A stretch of 64,000 bases of DNA, from positions 254,067,778 through 254,131,777 of the forward strand of contig NC_134568.1 of assembly GCF_050947875.1 (NCBI RefSeq). The letters run 5' to 3'. Of this stretch, positions 11,016 to 21,180 are shown piece after piece. The first letter of the stretch is position 1. Every line of letters starts with the position of its first letter. A program made the translations under genes and the position numbers. The notes under the pieces are model-generated. The model saw nothing but the letters and a program-made list of their open reading frames with translations, made no database searches and was not told the origin of the DNA. The stretch comes from Dermacentor variabilis (Eukaryota; Arthropoda; Arachnida; Ixodida; Ixodidae).

Positions 11016-12960
11016 TGGTGGTGGTAACAACTTTATTGGCACTCTGCTCAGTTATGACCTGGCAGGCCCGAGTCCTAGAATGGCCCCTCACGAGGAGCGA
11101 CCCTTTCGGCCCAGGCAACGAGGGCTTTTTGTATTTTTTCTTCCGGCGTTCTGAGCAGCTCTTCCCACGTCTGTTGTGAGGGAGCTGGCAGGAGCGACCT
11201 GGGAGGGGGTAAGCCCTCGCACCCCCAAAGAATGTGATTTTGGGTAGCCAATGTTTGATTTGTGCAATTTTGACATATTGGGTTCCATTGCCCGTTGGTA
11301 ATTATGGATAGCCCATGTGGGTTGGGGAACGATTTAGTTTGGATTCGACGCAGGATCGAGGCTTGCGCTCGCGTGAGGCTTGCGTTTGGAGGCGGGTAAA
11401 TTCGCCTTTTTTGCTTGTAATAGTTTGTTATTTCCTGGTATGTCGTCGGTGCCTCATCCATGGGATCCGAGTCTGAGGGGCACATCTCCCGGTTGATTAG
11501 ACCTCGGGCTACCCAGTGCGCCTCCTCATTCCCTTGATTCCCCGAATGGGCAGGGACCCATACGAGTTCAACAGTGTTTTCATTATTAAAGTCCCGTAGG
11601 ACTCGCGCTGCACATACGCCTATGCTGCCTCTCGAAAAGTTGACTATTGCCCTTTTGGAGTCGCTTATGATTGTTTGCACGGAGGGATTCATGATGGCCA
11701 AAGCAATGGCAGTCTCTTCCGCTTCCACGGTCGACGCTGTTTTTATGGTCGCGGCGTTGAGGATACTTCCCTCTCCGGTCACGACGCTCACTACGTAAGT
11801 TTGGTGATTTTGCTTTGCTGCATCGACATAAGCGGTGTGCTGGTTGTTTTGGTACCTTTCCTGAAGGGCCTTGGCTCTGGCAGACCGCCTCTTGTCGTGT
11901 CTCCCAGAGAGCATGTTCTTGGGTAATGGTTTTATAACCAAACGGCTTTTGACCGCACCGAGTAATGTTGTTCTTCCTGCTGAATTCATAACGGGATTCA
12001 GCCCGAGTTTACTTAGAATAACTCTGCCAGTTGCGGTGCGGGAGAGTCGTTCACGTTGGGCTGTTTTATGGGCCTCCACGAGTTCGTCTAGGGTATTGTA
12101 TATACCTAGCTCAAGTAATCGTTCAGTGTTCGCATACCTCGGGAGACCAAGGGCAGCTTTATGAGCTGTGCGAATGACGCTGTTAACCTTTTCCTTGTCA
12201 GAAAGGCGTAGGTGGTAGTAAGGGAAGGAATACACGACGCGACTGATCAGGAAAGCCTGCGTCAAATGGCAGAGATCAGCCTCCTTCATACCGCGGTGTC
12301 GTGTGGCTACTCGTCTGATTAGGCCACATATTTGGCGGGCTGTCGTCCGTAATCGGACAATCGCCTCAGAATTATGGGTGTTATGTTGAATTAACATGCC
12401 CAGGACTCTTATAGTCAGTACGGGCGGAACTGGGCCGTCTTCCATACTGACTCGTATAGGGAAGGTGGCGTCCCTTTCGGTGGCGTGTTTGGTTGATTTA
12501 TCACGGATGACGAGAAGCTCCGATTTTGTCGGCGAGCACGCTAGACCATTCTGTCGCACAAAATTTTGTACGGTATCCGCGGCCGCTTGTAATGCTTCCG
12601 TGATTTCTCCATCGGAACCGCTATTGGTCCAGATGGTGATATCATCGGCATAGATGGAGTGTTTGATATGCGGGATGCTTTCCAGTAATGGAGGCAGGTT
12701 TCGCATGGTCACATTGAAAAGGAAGGGGGAGAGGACCGCACCCTGAGGGGTGCCCCTTGTACCTAATTGAAATTGTCCGCTTTTAATGTCCCCAAAATGT
12801 ATTTCTGCAGTGCGATCCTTGAGAAAGCTTGTAATATAGCTATAAGTGCGCTTCCCGACATTCATTTGGGCTAGATTTGTGAGTATTGAAGCATGTGACA
12901 CATTGTCGAACGCTTTACTCACGTCCAGCCCTAGAATTGTACGGGTGGCTCTTATAGGGT
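11016..12960 (-). mobile_element. 5'-truncated I-group LINE, whole copy
   Basis: The element runs from a break near 12960, where the RT frame stops matching, to a 3' end at about 11016. The tail on the minus strand reads AATAAAGTTGTTACCACCACC. Truncation at the 5' end with an intact 3' tail is the normal result of target-primed reverse transcription. Confidence 0.75.
11075..12922 (-). CDS. LINE ORF2 fragment: reverse transcriptase, RNase H, zinc tail
   Basis: A 615-codon open frame with no stops. The true frame extends upstream of the first Met by at least ten residues (TILGLDVSKAFDNV). RT palm motifs are SKAFDNV (2-8), GTPQGAVLSPFLFN (57-70) and the catalytic YADD (91-94). A thumb region follows, then an RNase H domain (about 365-480) with AYVDAA, EAEE and SDSKRA and a final HSGNQGNEEAHW, then a C-x2-C...H-x4-C tail (about 549-569). 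The domain order fits LINEs of the I/R1 type. It lacks endonuclease and the RT N-terminus, so it cannot be autonomous. The unbroken frame suggests a fairly young copy. Confidence 0.85.
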   Translation of the reverse strand: MSKAFDNVSHASILTNLAQMNVGKRTYSYITSFLKDRTAEIHFGDIKSGQFQLGTRGTPQGAVLSPFLFNVTMRNLPPLLESIPHIKHSIYADDITIWTNSGSDGEITEALQAAADTVQNFVRQNGLACSPTKSELLVIRDKSTKHATERDATFPIRVSMEDGPVPPVLTIRVLGMLIQHNTHNSEAIVRLRTTARQICGLIRRVATRHRGMKEADLCHLTQAFLISRVVYSFPYYHLRLSDKEKVNSVIRTAHKAALGLPRYANTERLLELGIYNTLDELVEAHKTAQRERLSRTATGRVILSKLGLNPVMNSAGRTTLLGAVKSRLVIKPLPKNMLSGRHDKRRSARAKALQERYQNNQHTAYVDAAKQNHQTYVVSVVTGEGSILNAATIKTASTVEAEETAIALAIMNPSVQTIISDSKRAIVNFSRGSIGVCAARVLRDFNNENTVELVWVPAHSGNQGNEEAHWVARGLINREMCPSDSDPMDEAPTTYQEITNYYKQKRRIYPPPNASLTRAQASILRRIQTKSFPNPHGLSIITNGQWNPICQNCTNQTLATQNHILWGCEGLPPPRSLLPAPSQQTWEELLRTPEEKIQKALVAWAERVAPREGPF

Positions 12961-13504
12961 TTCTGCTCGCAACAGATCTTTACTTCGTCTTTTCTTTCAA
13001 TCGGTACCTTCAGTGTCATCTATTGAGCTATGGCGACTGTTCAGCGAACGCTCGTAATTATTCTCGTATAAAAAGTGCATAGCTTCGTTATAGTGCATGT
13101 CGGGCGCGTTAGATTTATCGCAGTTTTTTTTTACAACGTACACCTGTAATGAGACGAAATGGTGGAAGGCAAGGAACTAATTTAGACTAGCTCGCTTCAG
13201 ACTTCACAGTGATTCTTTTCTTTCTCAATTATTTTTGCCACTCGTCATTGACCTTAACGCTCCGACGACGCCATTATAGCCACGAACGGCCAATTCATCG
13301 CGACAGTTGCACAAGACCTAAATAGAACCGAAGGAGAAGAATGATGACAAAATACTGTCCATGGCGCACTTTCAGATGCACCTCAGTCACAGTACGCGGA
13401 CGTCTTTTTTTCATTATTATTATTCCGTACCTATGAAAATGCAGCCTATGTGCTGCCTGCGAATTGAACCGACGACATCGTGCACAGAAACGTGTCAACC
13501 GTCC
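12961..13504. other. intergenic, no gene recognised
   Basis: AT-rich sequence without domains, sitting between the broken LINE end and the first SINE. Confidence 0.45.
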
Positions 13505-13740
13505 GCGGTATAAGTTAGTGGATATGGCGTTAGACCTCTGAGCTCGAGGTCGCGGGCTCGATCCCGGCCGCTGCTGCAGCCGGCATTTCGATGGGGAGGA
13601 AATGCGAAGAACGCCCGCGTGCTAAGATTTTGGTGCACGTTAAAGAACCCCAGGTGGTCAAAATCAATCCGGAGTGCCTCGCTATACGGCGTGTCTCATA
13701 TCGTGGTTTCGGCGTGCAAAACCCCAGAATCTAACTTTAA
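13505..13740 (+). repeat. tRNA-derived SINE (tick Ruka-like), full-length copy
   Basis: The head has an A-box-like GTTAGTGGATATGGC and a B-box-like GCGGGCTCGATCCCGGCC. Then come CATTTCGATGGGG, a GTGCACGTTAAAGAACC block, CCAGGTGGTCAAAAT, TCCGGAGT, GGCGTG and an end near AAAACCCCAGAAT. The same ordered landmarks recur at least eight more times in the window. Confidence 0.85.
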
Positions 13741-14147
13741 GAACGACGTCACTGCCATATATGGCCCCCGCAATGGAGATAAAGTCTAAGGACGCCAAAA
13801 ATTACTGTTCATTGAGGCAGTCGCTGATCATGACGAACGTGTTGCTCGACAAAGAGAGAAAAAGCTGTGTCGAATCGACAAAGTTTTCCGTTCGTAACAA
13901 CTTTTTTACAATGGCCGACCGCCTTCGATAATGATATGTCCAACATCACGACTGATTGGTACCTCCTCTTATGAACAGTTTTATTATACGGACTACTGAG
14001 AATGCGAATTCAAGGCGCCGTTCGTACGCAAGAACAGGTTCGTAACATGCTTCAGACTATCGTTATAGCCAATGGAATGACAGCGAAGGCGCTGTTTAAT
14101 GACGAACAGTTCTTGCAAACGAAAAGCTGACCGAATACGCGCCAGTA

Positions 14148-14285
14148 TTCACAAATACCTTTTACGCTAGAATTATTCGCAAGAGTAAGTTCTAGTTGAT
14201 CTTGATGCTGGACACATTATTAGCGAAAGCGGACAACCAATGGTAAAGAGCACTTACGAACGAAGAGCTTTGTGAATATGGCCCC
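14148..14285. repeat. MITE-like repeat, copy 1
   Basis: Bounded by inverted ends GTATTCACAAA and TTTGTGAATA, with a core ATTATTAGCGAAAGCGGACA. Related copies lie near 31.43, 39.9 and 41.87-42.22 kb. No coding capacity. Confidence 0.5.
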
Positions 14286-14319
14286 ATGGTCCATGGACGA
14301 CAAAAACAAAGGCAGTAAT

Positions 14320-14479
14320 GCGATGTGGGCGAAATGCGAAAACACCCGTGTGCTTAGATTTAGGTGCACGTTAAAGAACCCCAGGTGGTCAAAATTAATT
14401 CGGAGTCCCCCACTACGGCGTGCCTCGTAATCAGATCATGGTTTTGGCACGTAAAACCCCATAATTTAACTTTTTTTAA
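14320..14479 (+). repeat. SINE, 5'-truncated copy
   Basis: Starts inside the body at GGGCGAAATGCG. It keeps the GTTAAAGAACCCCAGGTGG block, the GGAGTCCCCCACTACGGCG block and the AAAACCCCATAATTTAAC end, followed by a T run. The tRNA head is missing. Confidence 0.85.
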
Positions 14480-14884
14480 GCCAGTAATGTTTTCCACATG
14501 TTTTCATCTCTCCTGTGCTTCACTTACTTCGGTCATGACAAGAAATTTATAGCCTTCGCGATAAGAGCGTCACCCCCTCCCAACCTTGCACACACAAAAA
14601 TCAAATTTTATTTTCGATCCATTTAGGAACGGATAGAGTAGCTGCGAAAAAAAAAAAAGCTCTCGGATAGCTTGACGTAGCCACAGCCTCATTTTTTCTT
14701 TCAGCAGCAGGAACAGCGGATACGCCCAAGGCACTTTTTTTAACAAAAATTCGCGTGAGACAAAAACTGTAATAGAACAAAGAGAAAAACTATATAGGTA
14801 CGCACAAACGTCGCAACAAACGGAACAATGAAAACAAAGTGATAATGGACAGGCGTTCAATTAATTGTCATAATTTCCGTAAGA
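14480..14884. other. intergenic, no gene recognised
   Basis: Nothing recognised apart from a short poly-A tract near 14646. Confidence 0.4.
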
Positions 14885-15096
14885 GTGCAATGCGGCGCGC
14901 CTCGCTGAGAGATGGCAAACCGCCCTCTTCAGCGAGGCACCCGATGACCAGGAGTGGGCCGTCCAGTGGGCCGGGGTCATTGCCGAGGATCTCGAAAGAT
15001 TTTCCTCGGGCTATATGGACCCCTGGCAGTCTAGCCCCGGGCCCCAACAGCAATAACCGTTGGACAAATAAAGTTTATTCCTATCCTATCCTACCG
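14885..15096 (+). mobile_element. LINE 3' end with (TCCTA)n tail
   Basis: An open frame from about 14892 to a TAA near 15055 encodes a LINE ORF2 C-terminus rich in W and charged residues (RWQTAL, DDQEWAVQWAG). It is followed within 10 bases by AATAAAGTTTATTCCTATCC and a short TCCTA repeat. This is the extreme 3' end of an otherwise missing LINE. Confidence 0.65.
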
Positions 15097-15603
15097 TACA
15101 ACATATTAATTACCTCCACACCCATGCTGAATACTTCTCGCAAATTTCGCCGTATGTATTGGTAAACAGGTCAAAGTGAGCCATTTGATGCATATTCAGA
15201 AGCGACGAAAGCATGTAGTTAAACGTTGTTTACCTGTGTTTAAACACGGGGTGGATACTTCCGAAGGTTCACCGCATCTAGTTGAATAATAATTTTCTTT
15301 TTTCCGTAATTGGGCTGGATAACGTATGTTATCTACATTCTTTTTCGTTGGTAGCTGAAACATAATGCTTAGGCGATAATTGTATAATTTATGAACGTTA
15401 ATATGATCCCACCTTCACTAATGTTGACAGCAGCGAATGACTCTGCAATAATTGAAGTGCACCGTTCACTTACGGTGCGGACCCTGCTACAGCGGGACAG
15501 TGAACTTCAGCTGACCGTCTGACGCCGGCTTGGAAGCCCTGAGCGGCCACCGCCCGGCTCTGCAGCGACAGTATCCAAGCAGCGCTTGGCCGGTAAAAAC
15601 CCG
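15097..15603. other. intergenic upstream of a candidate promoter
   Basis: No gene recognised. Base composition becomes GC-rich after about 15460 on the approach to the TATA element at 15606. Confidence 0.4.
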
Positions 15604-15943
15604 GCATAAATAGACTCTGGGCGCCGCTCTCAAGGTCAGCCTGAAAGTGGACGCTGACTGCTATCGGCTTTCGTTCCGCCTCGCCACTACGTGCGTCAAC
15701 AACCGTATACTAGTTCTTGATGGTGCCTGTCGGCCACTTTCATTCGGCTCTTCGTATGCGCCGGTCATTACGTATGCGCACAGCTCACTCCGAGCGCCGA
15801 ATGCGCTGTGTGCGCGGGTGGCCGATGCGGAAAAAGAAACACTCCGCGCCGACGAAATCATTTCGTGCCACATTGCTTTAATTCAGGGACTCCCGAAGCG
15901 CCGACTCACAAAGAACCGGCGTTTTCCATTTGTCATTGCCAGG
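15604..15943 (+). promoter_or_regulatory. candidate TATA/Inr core promoter and first exon
   Basis: ATAAATA at 15606-15612 is followed by an initiator-like GGTCAGCC with its A at 15638, a spacing of 31-32 bases and so canonical. About 305 bases downstream a good donor occurs (GCCAG then GTAAAA, about 15939-15948), so this could be a first exon. The only ATG frame in between (from about 15720) is Arg/Met-rich and unconvincing, so a non-coding exon or an LTR are both possible. Nothing links it to a specific gene. Confidence 0.35.
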
Positions 15944-16109
15944 TAAAAAAATGCTCGCCGTGGAACCCCCTTGCTGCCGACATTGCAGGATTCTTCGTTC
16001 CGCGCACGCAACCCGCTGTGTTATATCGCTGTCGCCATCGAACACTCCCCCCCCACTATCGCTATTCATTATCCCGCTATTTCAAACACAAGATTGATAG
16101 GAAAGCTGG

Positions 16110-16302
16110 TTTAGTTGAGACCAAATCCGGACCCGGTGACCGCATTCCGATGGGGGCGAAATGCTAAAATACTGGTGTACTTAGATTTAGATGCGCGTTA
16201 AGGAACCCCAGGTGGTCCAAATTATTCCGGAGGACCTCATCACGGTGTGCCTCAGTATCAGCTCGTGGTTTTGGCACGTAAAGCCCCATAATTTAAACTT
16301 TT
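16110..16302 (+). repeat. SINE, diverged copy
   Basis: The head is degenerate. The body keeps GATGGGGGCGAAATGC, GTTAAGGAACCCCAGGTGG and TTTTGGCACGTAAAGCCCCATAATTTAA in the standard order. Confidence 0.75.
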
Positions 16303-17231
16303 GAACTTGACTTCTGTTTGCTTTCTGTGACTCCAATCTTTGTGCCTCTTTTTTTTTTTACCTTTCGTAGCAGAGGGGTTGTCGGCGCCTATAACAGGCG
16401 CCAGTAGCTCCTTACACACCCGTGGGATAACCCATGCCTCACGAGATATCTGCGGCTTTTCGAATAAGAAAAAGTGAACACTCGTGTGCTAGCCACATCT
16501 CTATTTCATTGTGTGATAGGGAAGTGACTTTTTTGGAAGGCAGGTGAATTAGCCCTGGCTAATAGTTTAACAGTTTCTGTTACGTTCTCACCTTCCTTCC
16601 CTTTCTCACTTGCATCACACGACCAACTACGCGCAAAGGCGCGAGTTTAAATAATCGGCGTGTTGGAACATATCAGCTGCGAAGGCTTGATAATGAAGTT
16701 AAGTTTGCAGTTAACCCGTGTATTGCGGCTCTTCTTTTATGTCTTTCTTATGAGTGGTTTTGCCTTACAGTAGGTACTTATAACCACATTTAGTAAAAAG
16801 TAAATGAAATCACGTTGGCTTTCCTTTTTTTTTTTGCCCAAGAAGCGGGAAGACGCTGGGCTACCTTGTTACGCACTGACCCACCCCAGCAATGGCTCAT
16901 GACCGATTTATTTTATTTCACACGTGCACTGTCTGCATGAAATGAGTCTGCATTATCTTATTTCCCACTTAATTATACAGTATATGGCATGCAGCAACAA
17001 ATGTGAAAAATAGAAAGAAAGATATGCACATCCAATGCCCATTTTGAAGTCTATGTGAAGCGGTTAATGAAATGCCACAAGTTTGCCCCCCCCTCCCCAT
17101 TTCATGCCTGCGTCCATATATGGCGTAAATGAAACTGACGCCCACGCATGTGCTATCGCGCACCCGTGCTATGCACCGTTTTGCAGGCTACCGTGTGCAA
17201 TCTGTTCTTCGTCAGCCAACTGTGGGTGTAT
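16303..17231. other. intergenic, no gene recognised
   Basis: Short frames only, T-runs near 16355 and 16825. No domain or terminus seen. Confidence 0.45.
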
Positions 17232-17234
17232 GAA

Positions 17235-17277
<43 letters not shown>

Positions 17278-17308
17278 ATACATAAATAAATAAATAAATA
17301 AATAAATG
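17232..17308. repeat. (AAAT)n microsatellite
   Basis: About 19 AAAT units with one interruption (TACATAAA near 17278). Confidence 0.95.
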
Positions 17309-17450
17309 TTTATTTCCACAAAACATGTACAATACAGTGTTGTGGTGGGAAAGTGGAGAAAAAAAGCTGCTCATGGCAGCTTGACTGCTCCCAAGAACCC
17401 AGTAACATCCGAGCAGCAAGGTGGAGCAACATATTTTGTAATGACTGTAA

Positions 17451-17667
17451 TAATTTTTTTTAATATTTGGGGTTTTACGTGCCAAAACCACTTTCTGATT
17501 ATGAGGCACGCCGTAGTGGAGGACTCCGGAAATTTTGACCACCCGGGGTTCTTTAACGTGCGCCTAAATCTAAGCACACGGGTGTTTTCCCATTTCGCCC
17601 CCATCGAAATGCGGCCGCCGTGGCCGGGATTCGATCCCGCGACCTCGTGTTCAGCAGCCCAACACCA
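17451..17667 (-). repeat. SINE, full-length copy with target duplication
   Basis: A minus-strand copy of the tRNA-derived SINE. It is flanked by a perfect 12-bp direct repeat TAATGACTGTAA (17439-17450 and 17668-17679), which fixes both ends. The B-box side (GGGATTCGATCCCGCGACC in plus orientation) is near 17626-17644 and the AAAACC-type end is next to a T-run at 17452. Confidence 0.92.
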
Positions 17668-17968
17668 TAATGACTGTAAAAAAATTGCGAGTATATAAAT
17701 ACAGAAAACATTGATCATCTAGTCAATAAAGAAAGACATATTTGAACTATAATTGAATCAGACATAGTTTAGACATGAAGAAAGACGTAATTGAATTATT
17801 TAGAGGCGTGAAAAAAGTTAAAAAGATCAACTGGAGAACACGACAGTACATCAATTTCATTACTCATCAGTTCATTGAGCAGCCTAGGCAGTCTAGAAAA
17901 TATCATTTGCATGCCGTAATGGGTACGTGAGTGAGGTGTGTACCAGTATTCCGGAAATCGGATTGAGT

Positions 17969-17969
<1 letters not shown>

Positions 17970-18011
<42 letters not shown>
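17970..18011. repeat. (AG)n microsatellite at a LINE 3' end
   Basis: About 20 AG units, directly joined to the LINE tail described next. A shorter AG run sits at the same place in the related copy at 4.36 kb, so the array probably grew from the LINE tail. Confidence 0.9.
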
Positions 18012-18013
<2 letters not shown>

Positions 18014-18640
18014 CTTTCGAAGAAATACAGAGAATTTTACAGGCGCGTATACAACCGCTGGCATGCTACTCTGTATAGGGATGGAGAATTCAATTAAAAT
18101 ATTTCAGAAGAGAGTGGAAGAAAAAGAGAATGAAAATAAATATGAAATGTGCAAGTGGACTTGATACTGATAGTTGCAGTTGACATGGCGGGTAAATTTA
18201 GGCTTTTGTATATGATAAGTAGAATTTTTAAAGCTTTCCTATTAGACCAATTTCTGACAGGTATTTGAACAATAAATCCAAAAGCCGCCGCTGTATTGAG
18301 GGGCCGGGCTTTGGACCTAGGATGCTGGGTAATGTTAAAGGATCGTGGCAAATCATGTCCATTTGTTGATAAAAAAATTGCCTCTCGTCGCGGTACGCGG
18401 GGCATTCTAGTAATATGTGCTCCATTGTCTCTAAGTTGCCGCAGTTATCACAGTAGGGGTTAGTGGGAAGCCCTATGCGTTACAGATAATTGTTCGTGTA
18501 CGCCACGTTCAGTCGAAGACAATGGTACAATGTCTCAGTGTCGAGGAAGGGGTCGTGGAATTTTCGGCCTCATTTCTAGGTCAATGTACCGCAGGAAGTT
18601 ATCTTGGTGAAGCGGCAGATTCCAGATGCGGTCTTTTTCT
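18012..18640 (-). pseudogene. LINE ORF2 C-terminal fragment and 3' UTR
   Basis: Minus-strand frames with shifts encode ETLYHCLRLNVAYTNNYL (about 18535-18485), then NPYCDNCGNLETMEHILLEC (about 18460-18410), a C-x2-C...H-x4-C tail as in I-group LINEs. A stop splits the first from the second. A 3' UTR follows, shared with 4363-4510. Inactive. Confidence 0.75.
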
Positions 18641-18641
18641 T

Positions 18642-18966
18642 GACAGGCATATATTTTGCAGGCATTCTCAGATCATGAACAGCAGGTTGCCATTATCCCT
18701 AAAGAGAAAAGTGTATAACAGCTGTGTCTTACCAGTACTCACGTACGGGGCAGAAACCTGGAGGCTTACGAAAAGGTTTCTACTTAACTTGAGGACGACG
18801 CAACGAGCTATGGAAAGAAGAATGATGGGTGTAACGTTAAGGAATAAGAAAAGAGCAGATTAGGTGAGAGAACAAACGCGAGTTAATGACATCGCAGTTG
18901 AAATCAAGAAAAAGAAATGGGGCATGGGCTGGACATGTAAAGAGGAGGGAAGATAACTGATGGTCA
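18642..18966 (+). pseudogene. RTE-like LINE ORF, left part
   Basis: The frame carries KRKVYNSCVLPVLTYGAETW and TQRAMERRMMGV, typical of the post-RT region of RTE/BovB-like LINEs. It is interrupted at 18967 by a 2.6 kb transposon and resumes at 21588. It also holds independent stops and frameshifts, so it was decaying already. Confidence 0.8.
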
Positions 18967-19258
18967 TTAAAGGGAAGCTGACACACTTTTCGAAAAAAAT
19001 GAGTTCACTGCGGCATTCTACAGTTTTGAGTCCACTGAACACGAATATCTCGTTTAAACAGGGCGGAAACAAACGCAAGCGGCTGCTTTTTGCATGAAAA
19101 CGCGCACCAGCGCCTCAGGGCATCGCACGAACGCCGCTGTTGCCCGTGATTGGTCGGGACCGCTTTGACGTCATTCACGGGGATCGCCGGTCGGCGGCGC
19201 GTGTTTCAGAGCGTAGCACGCTATTCTGTTCTGGCTTCACAGCTGAGTTGTAAGCATT

Positions 19259-19470
19259 ATGGAACGTTCTCGCTGTCTCGGAGAGCTTGTATTTTCACCG
19301 TACATGTTCGAACCGACAGCCAATACAGAAAACGATTGCGGCAACGGGAGTGTGCCAACAGCGAGAGCGATGTGTGCACCTTCTCGCGCGTTGGAAATCT
19401 TAGCTGGTACATATGTCTTTTCATGTAGCTGCACGTTCCAATGACGGGAGAAAAAAAAACGCGCTAAAGT
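19259..19470 (+). pseudogene. frameshifted fragment resembling P2X7-intracellular-domain-like proteins
   Basis: An ATG at 19259 opens a frame with SPYMFEPTA (about residues 13-21). After a shift of frame the text continues RVGNLSWY (about 19388-19411) and then, past a stop, a Cys-containing HVPMTGE stretch. Arthropod proteins often annotated as P2X purinoceptor 7-like carry a PYxFEP...RxGN..WCxCG.C..M pattern, recalled from memory and not checked. At least one frameshift and a stop make it dead. The match is short and could be chance. Confidence 0.3.
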
Positions 19471-19982
19471 GTCACTGGGAGCTTGCTGCTGGAAGAATGC
19501 CGAAGCACTAACATCTGATTAGATTGTAAACACGGGTGTAAGTCCGCGATGTCATGCACCTTGCCGCTGCTTGTCCAAAGTTCCGTGGTTTTTTGCGTGT
19601 TGATACACGATCGCGAACATAAGTGCTGCATTTGGCTACTTCAAACTCTTCGATTGGTGACGGTAGTGGAACAGGTTCATCAGGGGCTCGTTTCTCAAGG
19701 TGCTCTGCTAGAACCTGAAAGAGTGCAAGGCATGGATATCATGAATTTTAGCATATCATGCATATCAGCAAGCATGACAACAGTTGGATTACTTACAGTA
19801 ATTGAAATACTTTTTCAGTAACTTATGCGATGCATTAGTTGCCTGGTGATTTAGTAATGTGAATTATTTGGTGTCTGTAATTTCATGGCTAAAGTAATTT
19901 ATTAATTGCGTTAAATATGTACCAGTAAGCTGTGTACGGCGCCAGAACGTTGGTAGTATCGTGAGGTGTCGTGGAGGCACAT

Positions 19983-19999
19983 GGGGGGGGGGGGGGAGG
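19983..19999 (+). repeat. poly-G tract
   Basis: An almost pure G run (GGGGGGGGGGGGG then AGGG) inside the TTAA-flanked transposon. It is a likely sequencing and assembly weak point and a possible G-quadruplex. Confidence 0.8.
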
Positions 20000-20842
20000 G
20001 CATGAAATGTTGGCAAGTGTGTGTTACCTTGAAGAAAGGTTGGCGTCCCTTTATAATTTGCTTTTTGCTTCTTGTGTGCATCGTAATCGTAAGCAGTCGT
20101 AATATAATACCATTACTTTTTTGAAAGCGGTAATTGGTAATGTAATTAAATCAATGAGCGTAGTAAGAAAGTAATGAGCAATGTATTATATTTACTTTCA
20201 AATAATAATTTTGCCATGCGTGATGCATAGATAGTTAAAGGCAAGAAAACATTTTTTGTCCAGCAGCGATGCCTGTATTGGGCTAGACCACGTCGAACGC
20301 TGACAAGTTCAATACCTCACAACGTTACTTCATTATTTGAGCCCGTTCGCCTTTCCACGGGCGCGGCTGTGCCGACGCTCGTTTTTGCGGCAGTTCGCTG
20401 CTGGTAGCAAGCTGTGAGTGCGAAATCTACGGAACGAAGTTTTTACACGACGAGTTCAACTACTCTAACGCGAGCATGAAAATATTACCGTAACGCCTTA
20501 TGTCGTGCGATTTGAACACGAATGCTGAACAGCTAAACCTGCGGGCACCGCGTAGTCGGACGAATAGCAAATATCACTGAATGCGCAAGCGTACCCCCGG
20601 CCAGTTATTTCACCGTAACAAAACAGCGCCGAACAAACAGCCGTAGTACAGTGTTCCGTGACAAAGTGGAGTGGCATCGTTGGATGAAAACGGCAAATCA
20701 CGATGAAAACTGCAAGCATTTTGCACGCATGTGCATATTCCCGGCTGCGCCTCCACCTCGCTTCGTCATAGGCCGCTGTAAGGCCGTTTGTTCGACACTC
20801 AGGTGATCACCCGTTTAAAAAGTTGCCCGTGTGCACATTAAA

Positions 20843-21180
20843 ACCCTTACCTCAGCCTTTCTCCTCTTGGTGAAGGCCGCTCTTGGAAGTGGCGAGGTGT
20901 TTCTCTTGTGGGAGAATATAGACGGAACAACGCCAGCCTTCAGTCACGCCGATTTAATTAGAATACCGATTGCCCGCATCGTTGTCAAGCTCCGATGATA
21001 ATCACTGTCGCGGAAATGGTCCGAACACAGCCCAGTTGATTTCGGCGGCAAGAAATTAGCTCTCCTCACCGCACGGACCCACTGCGCTGCAAGTTTCTTG
21101 TCCTTCGGGAACATGTGAAACACCACATCGTCTCGCCCGCCTGTGTTCGCACAGCCGAATGCTGCACAGAACGAGGGCAT
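20843..21180 (-). pseudogene. THAP zinc-finger exon with one in-frame stop
   Basis: From ATG (21180-21178) the frame gives a C2CH THAP domain: [10 protein letters not shown] (residues 1-10), [19 protein letters not shown] (about 22-40) and CSDHF (52-56). An in-frame TGA follows residue 78, then [10 protein letters not shown] continues in the same frame, as expected for the end of a THAP domain, to a good donor (GCTGAG then GTAAGG, about 20850-20843). The stop could be a CGA-to-TGA change. THAP domains bind DNA and occur in host factors and P-type transposases. It lies inside the TTAA element, so it may be captured or may belong to the ancestral transposase gene. Confidence 0.75.
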
